From assembly GCF_018531195.1 (NCBI RefSeq), contig NZ_JAHDYS010000005.1, forward strand, positions 1 through 64,000: DNA of 64,000 nt. The letters are read 5' to 3'. Source of the DNA: Pelotalea chapellei (GTDB lineage: Bacteria; Desulfobacterota; Desulfuromonadia; Geobacterales; Pseudopelobacteraceae). Positions 16,171 to 27,084 of this stretch are shown here, piece after piece (position 1 is the first letter of the stretch; every line of letters begins with the position of its first letter). The notes under the pieces were generated by a model. The model saw only the letters and a list, made by a program, of their open reading frames with translations, made no database searches and was not told the origin of the DNA. A program made the position numbers and the translations under genes.

Positions 16171-18258
16171 GTGACGGAAGAGCTTTCTAAAACCTTTGCA
16201 CCTGACGCCTTGGACGATCTCTGCATCAACACTATCCGTTTCCTGGCGGTTGATGCCGTACAAAAGGCCAATAGCGGACACCCCGGCATGCCAATGGGGG
16301 CAGCACCCATGGCCTATGTCCTCTGGACCCGCTTTCTGAAACACAATCCGGCCAATACCGGCTGGTTCGACCGCGACCGTTTTGTCCTTTCTGCCGGTCA
16401 TGGCTCAATGCTTCTGTACGCTCTGCTTCATCTCACCGGGTACGATCTTCCCCTGGCTGAAATCGAACGGTTCCGTCAGTGGGGAAGCATGACCCCCGGC
16501 CATCCCGAACGGGAAGTCAAACCGGGGATCGAGACAACCACCGGTCCGCTGGGACAGGGATTTGGCAATGCCGTCGGGATGGCAATCGCCGAGGCTTGGC
16601 TTGCAGCCCGCTACAATCGGCCGAACTTTGATTTGATCAACCATTTCACCTACTGCGTGGTTGGTGACGGCGACCTGATGGAAGGTGTCGCGTCCGAGGC
16701 TGCGTCCCTTGCCGGTCACCTGCGCCTTGGTAAACTGATCTGCCTCTATGATGACAACCGGATCACTCTTGCCGCCGGTACAGACCTCGCTTTTACCGAA
16801 GATCGTGCCGCCCGCTTTGCAGCTTACGGCTGGCACGTTCAGACTGTGGATAAGGGAAATGACCTGGTTGCCATTCATGCCGCACTGGAAGCCGCACAGG
16901 CTGAGACAGGGCGCCCTTCCATTATTCTGGTCCGCACCCATATCGGTTACGGCTCCCCTAATCTACAGGACACCTTCGAGGCTCACGGCTCTCCATTGGG
17001 AGCGGAGGAGGTACGACTTACCAAGGAGCGTCTTGGTTGGCCTGTGGAGCCGCTGTTTTACGTACCGGAAGCGGCGCTCCGGCATTTTCGTCGGGCAGTG
17101 GAATCGGGACGCCAGACGGAATCGATATGGAACGAGAGGTTGGCGCAGTATACCCGTGAGTTCCCCGAGGCAGGGGCGGAGCTCTGCCGGGTAATGTCTG
17201 CTGAACTTCCCTCCGGCTGGGATGTGGAAACGCCGCACTTTGATCCCACCACGAAAGGGATTGCTACCAGGGTTGCCGCCGGGAAGGTAATGAATGCCTT
17301 TGCCTCCCGCATTCCGCAGCTGATCGGCGGTTCGGCAGACCTGAACTCATCCACACACACCGCTCTGAAAGAACAAGGTGATTTTCAGAGCCCGGCTCTG
17401 CAACCTGGTGACAGGCAGGGAGCGGTTGGCGGAGTGTGGGATTACAGTGGACGCAATATTCATTTCGGGGTCCGTGAACATGGCATGGGTGCAATCATGA
17501 ACGGCATGGCTGCCCACGGCGGCACCATCCCCTTCGGCTCCACCTTTCTCACCTTTTCCGATTATCTGCGGCCTTCCCTGCGTCTGGCGGCGCTGATGGG
17601 GCTTCATGTAATTCATGTCTTTACCCACGACAGTATTGGTCTTGGTGAAGATGGCCCCACTCACCAGCCGGTGGAGCATCTTGCAGCGCTTCGGGCGATT
17701 CCCAACCTGGTGGTGATCCGTCCAGGCGACGCCAACGAGGCAGCTGTGGCCTGGCAGGTTGCTCTGGAGATGAACAACCTGCCAATAGCACTTATCCTGA
17801 CCCGCCAGAATATTCCCATCCTGGATCGGAACAGCTGTGCCCCGGCCGTGGGCCTGTGGCGTGGTGGCTACATTCTGTGCGGTTTGGCCGATGAAATACC
17901 GGATCTTATTTTAATTGCCACCGGATCCGAACTGCATCTTGCGGTCTCCGCACGGGAAAAGCTTGGTGAGGAGGGTATTCGAGTTCGGGTGGTCTCCCTG
18001 CCGAGCTGGGAACTGTTCGACGAACAACCCAAGGAATACCGCGACCAAGTTCTTCCTCCCCAGGTAACCAAACGGCTGGCCATCGAGGCGGGCTGTTCAC
18101 AGGGGTGGCACCGATTTATTGGAATGGAGGGGGATATCATCGCAGTGGATCATTTCGGTGCCTCTGCCCCCGGTGAGGTGGTTATGCGCGAATTCGGCTT
18201 TACCGTGGAGCATGTCTGCGAGCGGGCGCTGCGTCTGCTGGAGCGGGGAACACAATGA
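16171..18258 (+). CDS. tkt: Transketolase
   Basis: 695 residues, GTG start with AAAGGAG 7 nt upstream. N-terminal thiamine-diphosphate domain: [21 protein letters not shown], and GDGDLMEG followed by the DDNRITL Mg/ThDP-binding region; the pyrimidine-binding domain has [16 protein letters not shown] and the conserved acceptor stretch IRPGDANE. Transfers two-carbon ketol units between sugar phosphates in the non-oxidative pentose phosphate pathway. It overlaps rpiB by 4 nt (ATGA) and leads a pentose-phosphate gene group, although transaldolase and rpe are not in the window. Confidence 0.96.
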   Translation: MTEELSKTFAPDALDDLCINTIRFLAVDAVQKANSGHPGMPMGAAPMAYVLWTRFLKHNPANTGWFDRDRFVLSAGHGSMLLYALLHLTGYDLPLAEIERFRQWGSMTPGHPEREVKPGIETTTGPLGQGFGNAVGMAIAEAWLAARYNRPNFDLINHFTYCVVGDGDLMEGVASEAASLAGHLRLGKLICLYDDNRITLAAGTDLAFTEDRAARFAAYGWHVQTVDKGNDLVAIHAALEAAQAETGRPSIILVRTHIGYGSPNLQDTFEAHGSPLGAEEVRLTKERLGWPVEPLFYVPEAALRHFRRAVESGRQTESIWNERLAQYTREFPEAGAELCRVMSAELPSGWDVETPHFDPTTKGIATRVAAGKVMNAFASRIPQLIGGSADLNSSTHTALKEQGDFQSPALQPGDRQGAVGGVWDYSGRNIHFGVREHGMGAIMNGMAAHGGTIPFGSTFLTFSDYLRPSLRLAALMGLHVIHVFTHDSIGLGEDGPTHQPVEHLAALRAIPNLVVIRPGDANEAAVAWQVALEMNNLPIALILTRQNIPILDRNSCAPAVGLWRGGYILCGLADEIPDLILIATGSELHLAVSAREKLGEEGIRVRVVSLPSWELFDEQPKEYRDQVLPPQVTKRLAIEAGCSQGWHRFIGMEGDIIAVDHFGASAPGEVVMREFGFTVEHVCERALRLLERGTQ

Positions 18259-18722
18259 GCGCTCTGCGAATCGGAATCGCCGCAGATCATGGTGGATTTG
18301 CAATGAAGGAACAGATTGTTGCGGAGCTGCGTGAGGCGGGATACGAGCTGATTGATTTCGGTGCCGTTAAATTTGATGCGTCCGACGATTATCCCGATTT
18401 CGTGATCCCCCTGGCGAAAGCGGTGGGAGAGGGGAGGCTTGATCGCGGCATCGCGCTCTGCGCAAGCGGTGTCGGCGCCTCCATTGCCGCCAATAAGGTT
18501 CCCGGGGTTCGAGGAGCGCTGGTCCATGACCACTACTCTGCGCACCAGGGGGTGGAACACGATGACATGAACATCATCTGCCTCGGCAGTGCCGTGGTAG
18601 GCCGTGCCTTGGCCATAGAGCTGGTGCAGAGCTTTCTTGCTGCCAGCTTCAGCGGCGATGAGCGTCATCGTCGCCGTCTGGATAAAGTTGCGGTCCTTGA
18701 AGACAAAGCGGCGGGAACTTGA
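18255..18722 (+). CDS. rpiB: Ribose-5-phosphate isomerase B
   Basis: 155 residues. RpiB/LacAB fold with [11 protein letters not shown] at the N-terminus and the catalytic-Cys region [10 protein letters not shown] (Cys69), then [13 protein letters not shown]. The usual CGTG loop reads CASG here. Interconverts ribose-5-phosphate and ribulose-5-phosphate. Translationally coupled to tkt by a 4-nt overlap. A GC hairpin at 18763-18781 followed by a T-run lies downstream. Confidence 0.93.
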   Translation: MSALRIGIAADHGGFAMKEQIVAELREAGYELIDFGAVKFDASDDYPDFVIPLAKAVGEGRLDRGIALCASGVGASIAANKVPGVRGALVHDHYSAHQGVEHDDMNIICLGSAVVGRALAIELVQSFLAASFSGDERHRRRLDKVAVLEDKAAGT

Positions 18723-18762
18723 AAGGGATATTAATTGGCATCGCTCTACTGCTCAATGCATC

Positions 18763-18791
18763 CCTCCCCCAGCGGGGGAGGAGTAATTTTT
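18763..18791 (+). terminator. GC hairpin with T-run after rpiB
   Basis: CCTCCCCC-AGC-GGGGGAGG followed by AGTAATTTTT. The C/G-block composition resembles the repeat at 24376-24462, so it may be a short member of a C-rich palindromic repeat family that also terminates. Confidence 0.65.
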
Positions 18792-18830
18792 ACCTAGACT
18801 TGCTAAGTGCCAATCAGGAAAGGATTTTAC

Positions 18831-19898
18831 ATGACCATCTCACCTCAAACTCCCAGCGGATCCGGAGTAGTTGACAATAGACGGCAGATGCAGATTGGCA
18901 TGATCGGCCTGGGCAGGATGGGCGCCGACATGGTGCGGCGCTTGATTCAGGGAGAGCATGACTGCATCGTCTACGATCTGGATATCCATGCAGTAGAGAC
19001 GCTGGAACAGGAAGGCTGTACCGGGGCCAGATCGTTGGAAGAATTCTGCGCCCAGCTTACCACTCCACGAGTGGTGTGGCTGATGGTGCCGGCTGCGGTG
19101 GTTGATTCCACCCTTAAAAGCCTTGTTCCTTTGCTGTCAGCTAATGACGTGATCATCGATGGAGGCAACTCCCATTATCATGACGATATCAGGCGTGCCG
19201 GTGAATTGCAGGCAGCTGGAATCCACTACCTGGATGTCGGGACCAGCGGAGGAATATTTGGCCGGGGGCGGGGTTACTGCCTGATGATTGGAGGAGAGCA
19301 AGAAGTTGTCGAACGTGTCGATCCTGTTTTTACAACCCTGGCCCCAGGCATCGGAACCGCCACGCGAACCCCCGGTCGCGAGCATGGTAAAGGGACTGCC
19401 GAGCAGGGCTATCTCCATTGCGGCCCCAGCGGTGCGGGTCACTTTGTAAAAATGGTCCACAACGGAATCGAATACGGCTTGATGGCAGCCTATGCCGAGG
19501 GGGTGAACATCCTTCGCCATGCAGGTGCCGGCAAAGAGAGTCGGGCAGCCGATGCTGAAACAACTCCGCTACGCAATCCCGAATACTATCAGTATGAGCT
19601 GAACCTGGCCGACATCACTGAAGTGTGGCGGCGGGGAAGCGTGATCACCTCCTGGCTTCTGGATCTTACTGCCACCGCTCTACTGGATAATCCTGATCTG
19701 AAGGATTTCCAGGGTCGGGTTTCGGATTCCGGGGAAGGGCGCTGGACGATAGCCGCGGCCATTGATGAGGGGGTTCCGGCTAACGTGCTCAGTGCCGCAG
19801 TCTATGAGCGGTTCAGCTCACGAGGCAACGCTGATTTTGCCAACCGTCTTTTGTCTGCGATGCGGTATCAGTTCGGCGGTCACCGGGAGCACAGGTGA
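18831..19898 (+). CDS. gnd: 6-phosphogluconate dehydrogenase, decarboxylating (short YqeC/GntZ type)
   Basis: 355 residues from the ATG at 18831 (AAAGGA upstream); a GTG 24 nt earlier is less supported. Rossmann motif IGLGRMGADMVRRL, substrate loops IDGGNSHYHDD and DVGTSGG, and the catalytic HFVKMVHNGIEYG block are present. The short, about 300-360-residue class is often NAD-preferring. Oxidises 6-phosphogluconate to ribulose-5-phosphate and CO2. The stop codon abuts the left end of a MITE-like element that separates it from zwf. Confidence 0.93.
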   Translation: MTISPQTPSGSGVVDNRRQMQIGMIGLGRMGADMVRRLIQGEHDCIVYDLDIHAVETLEQEGCTGARSLEEFCAQLTTPRVVWLMVPAAVVDSTLKSLVPLLSANDVIIDGGNSHYHDDIRRAGELQAAGIHYLDVGTSGGIFGRGRGYCLMIGGEQEVVERVDPVFTTLAPGIGTATRTPGREHGKGTAEQGYLHCGPSGAGHFVKMVHNGIEYGLMAAYAEGVNILRHAGAGKESRAADAETTPLRNPEYYQYELNLADITEVWRRGSVITSWLLDLTATALLDNPDLKDFQGRVSDSGEGRWTIAAAIDEGVPANVLSAAVYERFSSRGNADFANRLLSAMRYQFGGHREHR

Positions 19899-20057
19899 CA
19901 GGTTGTTCAAAATCTACTGCGGACCCATGGGCCTAAAGGGCCAATCTGCGACTTTGCCACTCGTTCAAAACCTCAACGTACCACACGGGTACGCCTCGGC
20001 TTTTCGCTCGTTTGCGCATTGCATCTTGGCCTCCTCATGACGTTTTTCAACAACCTG
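19899..20057. mobile_element. 159-bp MITE-like element with terminal inverted repeats
   Basis: The left end CAGGTTGTTCAAAA (19899-19912) and the complement of the right end (20043-20057) CAGGTTGTTGAAAAA form inverted terminal repeats with one internal mismatch. Inside are CGTACC-ACAC-GGGTACG and GGCC hairpins and no ORF. It begins at the base after the gnd stop codon. Partial relatives lie at 8070-8112 and 53211-53233. No clear target duplication was found. A non-autonomous transposable or REP-like repeat is the best reading. Confidence 0.7.
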
Positions 20058-20089
20058 ATAAGGCGGTTTCTCTTACAAAGGATTGAACT

Positions 20090-21609
<1,520 letters not shown>

Positions 21610-21610
<1 letters not shown>

Positions 21611-22335
21611 TGATCAGGTTTTGCGACGATCTTGAGGCTGTGAGCAGGGTTGCAGCTGAATGTGTTGCGGCAGAGGCAAACCGGGCGGTGCAGGAAAGGG
21701 GACGCTTTACATTGGCACTTTCCGGAGGCAGTACACCAGCCCGTACTTATGAACTTCTTGCCCAATTACCCTTCCGTGAGTTAATACCTTGGGAAAAATC
21801 CCATATTTTTTGGGGTGACGAACGCTGTGTCCCCGGGACTGATCGGCGCAGCAACGCAGGCATGGCCCGACGGGCCTTGCTCGATCAGGTACCAATTCCG
21901 GCTGAACAGATACATCCAATGGAGTGTGCCAGTTCGCCAAAAGACTCTGCCAGAGAATATCAATCGCTTCTATTTGAGCTTTTTGCAGGAGATCTGCCCT
22001 GCTTCGATCTGATCCTGCTCGGCCTGGGAGCAAACGGTCATACGGCCTCTTTGTTTCCGGAGGAGCCTGTTCTGGATGAACAGCAACGCTGGGTTTCAGA
22101 GGTCTATGTGGCTGAGGAAGGACTGTATCGGCTGACGCTGACTGTCCCGGTCATTAATCAGGCAGCAGTAGTGATTTTTCTGGTTTCAGGGAGTGACAAG
22201 GCGTCCGTTCTGCGTGAGGTACTGGAAAGCACCCCCGATCCGCACCGTATTCCCGCCTGCTTGATAAAACCCAACATGGGGCGGCTAATGTGGCTGGTTG
22301 ACAAGGAAGCGGCAAGTCTGCTGAAGAAAAACTGA
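21610..22335 (+). CDS. pgl: 6-phosphogluconolactonase (DevB/Pgl type)
   Basis: 241 residues. LALSGGSTPARTYELLA, the FWGDERCVP block and GLGANGHTASLFP are hallmarks of the 6-phosphogluconolactonase/glucosamine-6-phosphate-isomerase family. Hydrolyses the product of Zwf. Starts within the zwf stop codon. The gap 22336-22543 holds only a tandem AATTGAAACT pair (22356-22374) and no clear terminator. Confidence 0.94.
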
Positions 22336-22543
22336 TATCTCCTCTATGTGAAGTAAATTGAAACTAATTGAAACAAGATGCAACAAAGTATGGCTGATTG
22401 ACAATGTGGCAAGGAAGATGGATATCCGGCTTGTTGCTTGTAGTCCTTTTGGAAGATCGCTATAGAAAAGCCAGATGAAGTTTATTAATAGGAAATTGTC
22501 CTCTTGAAAAATGATGGTTTTAGAGAATAACGAGGAAAAATGG

Positions 22544-23863
22544 ATGAGGGCGCGGCATCTGTTGCGCGCTCTGCGTTCTAGAAATTATCGGCTGTTTGTT
22601 GCGGGTCAGAGTGTGTCTCTTGTGGGCACCTGGATGCAGCAGGTTGCGATGAGCTGGTTGGTCTACCGCTTGACGGGCTCCTCCTTCTTTCTTGGTCTGA
22701 TCGGCTTCACCAGTCAAATTCCGACCTTGCTGATAGCGCCTGTTGCCGGAGTACTTGCTGATCGTTGGAACCGGCGTCGACTGCTGCTTGCGACTCAAAC
22801 GCTTGCAATGGTGCAGGCCGTGCTGCTTGCTATTGCCGTTCTGACAGGAACAGTACAGGTCTGGCAGATCATTTTCCTCAGCTTGTTGCTCGGAGTCGTC
22901 AATGCCTTTGACATCCCCATTCGTCAGGCCTTTGTAGTTGAGATGGTTGAGCACCGTGAAGATCTGGGTAATGCCATTGCTCTTAATTCTTCGATGGTTA
23001 ACGGAGCCCGGCTGATTGGCCCTTCAGTGGCCGGGATTCTGGTCGCATCTGTAGGAGAGGGGATCTGCTTCATCTTGAATGCCTGTAGTTACCTGGCTGT
23101 CATCATGGCACTTACTGCAATGCGCCTTTCGCCAGGTCTGCATCAACAGCGTCCGAGGCGCCACATCCTCCATGAGCTTCGCGAAGGCTTTGAGTATGCC
23201 TTCGGCTTCGGCCCGATCCGAAGCATTCTGCTATTGGTGGCACTTGTAAGCCTTATGGGCATGCCATATGCGGTACTTGTGCCGGTCTTTGCCAAGGAGA
23301 TCCTTCATGGAGGTGCGCATACTTTCGGCTTCTTAATGACAGCGGCTGGGTGCGGAGCTCTCTCAGGAACTCTTTTTCTCGCTTCGCGCAAAAGTGTGCT
23401 CGGATTGGGGAAAGTGATAGCGAGATCCGTGATAATTTTTGCCGTGGGTATTGCGGCATTTGCAGTGTCGCATAATTTGTTCTTTTCCTTGATGACCCTG
23501 GTCCTGGCCGGTTTCGGCGCCATGACCCTGGTTGCCTCCTGCAATACCATTCTTCAGACCATACTTGAGGAGGATAAACGGGGCCGTGTGATGAGCCTTT
23601 TCACAATGTCATTCATCGGGATCGCGCCGTTCGGAAATCTGGCAGCAGGGGCGATGGCCGATATGATTGGACCGAGTGATACGTTGTTGATCGGGTCTGG
23701 TTTCTGTCTTGCCGGCGGTGCCCTTTTTGCCAGACATCTTCCGGCGATCAGGGAGAAGGTGCGACCGATCTATCAACGTATGGGGATCATTCAGGAAGTT
23801 GCAGAAGGCATGGAAACCGGGGCGGAAGTGCCCCCGCTTGTTGACGATCTTGATAAACATTGA
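22544..23863 (+). CDS. MFS transporter (EntS/DHA3-like exporter)
   Basis: 439 residues from the ATG at 22544, which has GAGGA 7 nt upstream; an ATG 33 nt earlier lacks one. Twelve hydrophobic segments; the N-terminal LRSRNYRLFVAGQSVSLVG stretch, the GTWMQQVAMSWLVYRLTGS block and ADRWNRRRLL loop are typical of the EntS-like drug/siderophore exporter branch. The substrate cannot be read from sequence. It lies between the pentose-phosphate genes and a DUF4149 protein with no evident functional link. Confidence 0.88.
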   Translation: MRARHLLRALRSRNYRLFVAGQSVSLVGTWMQQVAMSWLVYRLTGSSFFLGLIGFTSQIPTLLIAPVAGVLADRWNRRRLLLATQTLAMVQAVLLAIAVLTGTVQVWQIIFLSLLLGVVNAFDIPIRQAFVVEMVEHREDLGNAIALNSSMVNGARLIGPSVAGILVASVGEGICFILNACSYLAVIMALTAMRLSPGLHQQRPRRHILHELREGFEYAFGFGPIRSILLLVALVSLMGMPYAVLVPVFAKEILHGGAHTFGFLMTAAGCGALSGTLFLASRKSVLGLGKVIARSVIIFAVGIAAFAVSHNLFFSLMTLVLAGFGAMTLVASCNTILQTILEEDKRGRVMSLFTMSFIGIAPFGNLAAGAMADMIGPSDTLLIGSGFCLAGGALFARHLPAIREKVRPIYQRMGIIQEVAEGMETGAEVPPLVDDLDKH

Positions 23864-23909
23864 AATTTGATCGATGATGCACACCTGAATATCTAAAATG
23901 GAGGAAATA

Positions 23910-24350
23910 ATGCAGATTGCCGCCACTGTCTATCGTCTTGCCGTTGCATGCTGGTTGGGAGGCGTTGCCCTCTTCACGACAACATTGACCCCCACACTGT
24001 TTAAATCCTATTCCCGAGACATTGCCGGAGGGATCGTCGGCGTTCTCTTTCCCGGCTACTTCCGGTGGGGCATGGCTTGCGGTGCGGTGGCGCTTGTTAC
24101 TTTGGCCATTTCCCGTGGCCGCCATAGCATTGCTTCAGCCATTATCATCAGTGCCATGCTCCTGATTACTGCTGCCCAAGCCTTTATCATCGAACCACGT
24201 GCCGTTGAGATTAAAAAAGAAATTCCCTCCTTTGAGACCACTTCCAAGGATCATCCGGCGCGGGTTCAGTTCAGGAAGCTGCATGCGGTCTCGGCGGTGG
24301 CAAACCTGGTCGTGCTGGGAGGTGGCATTACTCTGGTGATTCTTTTTTGA
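23910..24350 (+). CDS. DUF4149 (TMEM205-like) membrane protein
   Basis: 146 residues from the ATG at 23910 (TGGAGG 7 nt upstream); an earlier in-frame ATG at 23898 lies within that RBS. Four hydrophobic helices. The opening AVACWLGGVALFTTTLTPTL and the conserved EPRAVEIKKE and RKLHAVSAVANL blocks fit the DUF4149 family of unknown function. A C/G-rich palindromic repeat follows the gene. Confidence 0.8.
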   Translation: MQIAATVYRLAVACWLGGVALFTTTLTPTLFKSYSRDIAGGIVGVLFPGYFRWGMACGAVALVTLAISRGRHSIASAIIISAMLLITAAQAFIIEPRAVEIKKEIPSFETTSKDHPARVQFRKLHAVSAVANLVVLGGGITLVILF

Positions 24351-24375
24351 ACGGGCGAAAGAGACCAGCGCTTCC

Positions 24376-24462
24376 CCCTCCCCACCTCCCCCTTTAGGCC
24401 CTGTGGGTCTGCTTGGGGGAGGTGCTGTTCCCTCCCCTGGAGGGGGAGGGTTAGGGAGGGGG
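24376..24462. repeat. C/G-rich palindromic intergenic repeat
   Basis: CACCTCCCCC (24383-24392) pairs with GGGGGAGGTG (24415-24424), followed by a second hairpin CCCTCCCCT-GG-AGGGGGAGGG (24430-24450). Located between convergent genes, where it may act as a terminator; the composition suggests a dispersed REP-like family. Confidence 0.65.
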
Positions 24463-24482
24463 TTTAGATGTTACAGCACGCA

Positions 24483-25487
24483 TTAGCCGTCCCTGGGAAG
24501 TTCCGGGTTTGGCTGCCCACGGAAGACACGATAGAGCAGCAGAAGTGATGGTGCCAGGATGATGATTCCGAAGGGAAATACTGCGAACACTGCGGCCAGT
24601 GTAGCATGGGGCGCAACTGCCTGGGCCAGGGACAGTTGTCCGATCAAAAGGTCCGGATACATTGCAGCCCAGAAGCCTGTTATTGTCAGGCTTGCCGCAC
24701 CCGCCGCAGATATCTGAGCCGGCAGGTATCTGCGTTGCCATAGCAAAACTTCGGTGGTCGTACCTGCAACAACTGCCATTGCAACAACAAAAACTGCCCA
24801 GGTGGACAGCAGGCGCTCGGCGAACAGCGGCGCATATATCCGCGCCAACGGGACTTCCGCCGTCGTCAGCAGGGCGAGCACAAAGCCGGCGATCATGCCG
24901 TATCTTCTGAAATCCTCCCTCAAATCACCTCTCGTACGTACTGTCATGTAAATCGGTGTCAGATATCCGCAGATGGCGATTCCGGTAATTCCACCAACCA
25001 GAGTGAAGGGATTCAGCCAGGGGAATCCTGCGGCCAGGGTTCCTGCAGAGATTGTTCCGGTAGCTGTTGCGGTCACGACCACACCGAGAGCAAAGGGAGT
25101 CAGGATACTTGATATCTCAAATGTTCTGGCGATGAGTGGCACATCCCTTCCGGTCTGCATGCCGAAGTGGCGGAAGGCAAAAGCAGCTCCCCGCAGGTTG
25201 ATGCCGATCAGTGCGATCACCAGTGGGACCAGCAGGGCGGTGAAGATGGCGGCAAACCCTTTGGGAAAAGCGGTGAAAAGTATCACCACCACAAATATCA
25301 GCCAGACGTGATTTGTTTCCCAGACAGGCCCTATGGCGTGGAAGAGGCTTTCCCGCTGCTGCCGTGCCCGTGGTCCGGTGGCCAGAGCCGTCCAGATACC
25401 GCCGCCAAAGTCTGCGCCGGCAAAGACGGCATACATGATAAGTCCCAGAAGAAGGACTGCTGCAGCAAGATTTTCAAGGGTCCACAT
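24483..25487 (-). CDS. cydB: Cytochrome bd quinol oxidase subunit II
   Basis: 334 residues with about nine hydrophobic segments. The N-terminal sequence ILFTAFPKGFAAIFTALL and GADFGGGIW, and the AGFPWLNPFTLVGG region, are typical of CydB. Together with CydA it makes the high-affinity, cyanide-tolerant bd-type terminal oxidase that protects anaerobes from oxygen. It overlaps cydA by 14 nt and has GGAGGG before its ATG. Confidence 0.93.
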   Translation of the reverse strand: MWTLENLAAAVLLLGLIMYAVFAGADFGGGIWTALATGPRARQQRESLFHAIGPVWETNHVWLIFVVVILFTAFPKGFAAIFTALLVPLVIALIGINLRGAAFAFRHFGMQTGRDVPLIARTFEISSILTPFALGVVVTATATGTISAGTLAAGFPWLNPFTLVGGITGIAICGYLTPIYMTVRTRGDLREDFRRYGMIAGFVLALLTTAEVPLARIYAPLFAERLLSTWAVFVVAMAVVAGTTTEVLLWQRRYLPAQISAAGAASLTITGFWAAMYPDLLIGQLSLAQAVAPHATLAAVFAVFPFGIIILAPSLLLLYRVFRGQPNPELPRDG

Positions 25488-26805
25488 TCTGACCCTCCTG
25501 TGCTGCCCTGACTTCTTTCTTTCCCGATGAAGGCCAGAGCAGCATCTTCAGCAATCCGGCGGTAAGTACGATGTAGACAAGCAGAAAGACCAGAAAGACG
25601 AGCCCCATCCCCGGATTGGTCGTCACCCCCTCCGTTACCCGCATATGTCCCGTGATCACCCAGGGCTGCCGGCCGAATTCAGTCACCAGCCAGCCGCTCT
25701 CCAAAGCGATAAGCCCGAAAGGTGAAGCCACAAGTATTCCTCGCAGCATCCACCCGCCGGCAGCAGATTCCTTTTTTTTCCAGATCAGCCACCAGAATGC
25801 TGCAGAAACCCCCGCCATGATGAAAAACGAACCAACCATAAGATCAAAGAAAGGGTGAACCAGCCGCGGGTCCGGGGTGGTTCCGGGCGGAAAGGCATCC
25901 AGTCCCTCCACCACTGAATTGATATCGTGATGGGCGAGCAGGCTGAGAAGTTTGGGGAGCTCGATGCCGTACAGGACTCGACCTGTTGCCGGATCGGGCC
26001 AGCCGCCGACGATCAGGGGAGCGCCCTGTGTGGTGTGAAACAGGGCTTCCATTGCAGCCAGTTTCGGTTTTTCATACTTGGCAAGAAAGACCGCTGCAAA
26101 GTCGCCGGACAGGAACATGAGCGGCAGACAGACCCCGGCAACCGCAAGGGACAGCTTCATGGCCCGCTTGTTATCCTCCGATTTCCGACCGCGCAGCATG
26201 GCCAGTGCATAGACACCGGACATGGCAAAGCCGGTTGCAACATAGGCGGCAAGAGTGCCGTGGATTGCCTGGTGCGCCCAGGCCGGATTTGCCAAGGCAC
26301 CAAAAGGATCAATGTCGGTAAAGACACCATTCACTCTGCGGAAACCTGTGGGGGTGTTCATCCAGGCATTGGCGCTGATGACGAAGGCCGCTGAAGCAGC
26401 TGCGGACACAGAGAGCGGAATGGTGCACAGAAAAAGCATCCGGCGGGATAGCCGCTGTTCACCGTAGATGTAGAGTGCAAGAAAGATCGCTTCGGTGAAA
26501 AAAGCAAAACCCTCTATGGAAAAGGCGAGACCGATGAGAGGGCCGCTGGTTTCCATGAACCGTGGCCAGAGCAGTCCCAGTTCGAATGAGAGAATGGTTC
26601 CGGAGACAGCGCCGATGGCAAACAACAGTCCTGCTGGACGAATCCAGCGTCGGGCAAGCTGGTGGTAGCTTTCGTCTCCTGTCCGAATGGCCAACCCTTC
26701 GGCCAGCATCAGCATGAATGGAAGACCGATGCCAATGGTGGCATAGATGATGTGAAAACCGAGTGAAACACCCATCAAGGCGCGGGCTGCCAGAACGTTG
26801 TCCAT
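25474..26805 (-). CDS. cydA: Cytochrome bd quinol oxidase subunit I
   Basis: 443 residues from the ATG at 26805 (MDNVLAARALMGVS); a GTG 36 nt earlier has a poorer context. The first helix carries GFHIIYATIG with the haem-ligand His, and the quinol-binding side shows the conserved GWLVTEFGRQPWVI. The short Q-loop region and overall sequence point to the CIO-type bd oxidase. Inner-membrane complex oxidising quinol with O2. The 279-bp gap to the divergent gene at 27085 must contain the promoters, but no convincing -35/-10 pair was identified. Confidence 0.94.
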   Translation of the reverse strand: MDNVLAARALMGVSLGFHIIYATIGIGLPFMLMLAEGLAIRTGDESYHQLARRWIRPAGLLFAIGAVSGTILSFELGLLWPRFMETSGPLIGLAFSIEGFAFFTEAIFLALYIYGEQRLSRRMLFLCTIPLSVSAAASAAFVISANAWMNTPTGFRRVNGVFTDIDPFGALANPAWAHQAIHGTLAAYVATGFAMSGVYALAMLRGRKSEDNKRAMKLSLAVAGVCLPLMFLSGDFAAVFLAKYEKPKLAAMEALFHTTQGAPLIVGGWPDPATGRVLYGIELPKLLSLLAHHDINSVVEGLDAFPPGTTPDPRLVHPFFDLMVGSFFIMAGVSAAFWWLIWKKKESAAGGWMLRGILVASPFGLIALESGWLVTEFGRQPWVITGHMRVTEGVTTNPGMGLVFLVFLLVYIVLTAGLLKMLLWPSSGKKEVRAAQEGQNVDP

Positions 26806-27084
26806 ATGCGTCTTATTCCCTTTACATTGTCCTTTTGGCACGTCTCAAACCTGCTTCATTCTACCATTGGCAGCACAAAACTCAATTTTCAGCAGGTATT
26901 GGAGAAGCAGGGCTCGCCGGAGTTTCCGTGTATTGCCCACGTTTATAATGGGGTGTATTATTTTGTTACAATGAACCGAATACCGCGACAGTCCCTGGCT
27001 TACCAGGGCCGATCCGTACAGGTTTCTGAAAAAGTAAGTTATCAAGGCAGATCAACAGCAGTCGGGTCATTACATGGGGCACAT

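Noticed and set aside
24350-24482. A CydX-like small gene downstream of cydB
   Set aside because: The region is filled by a C/G-rich palindrome and has no small hydrophobic frame with an RBS.
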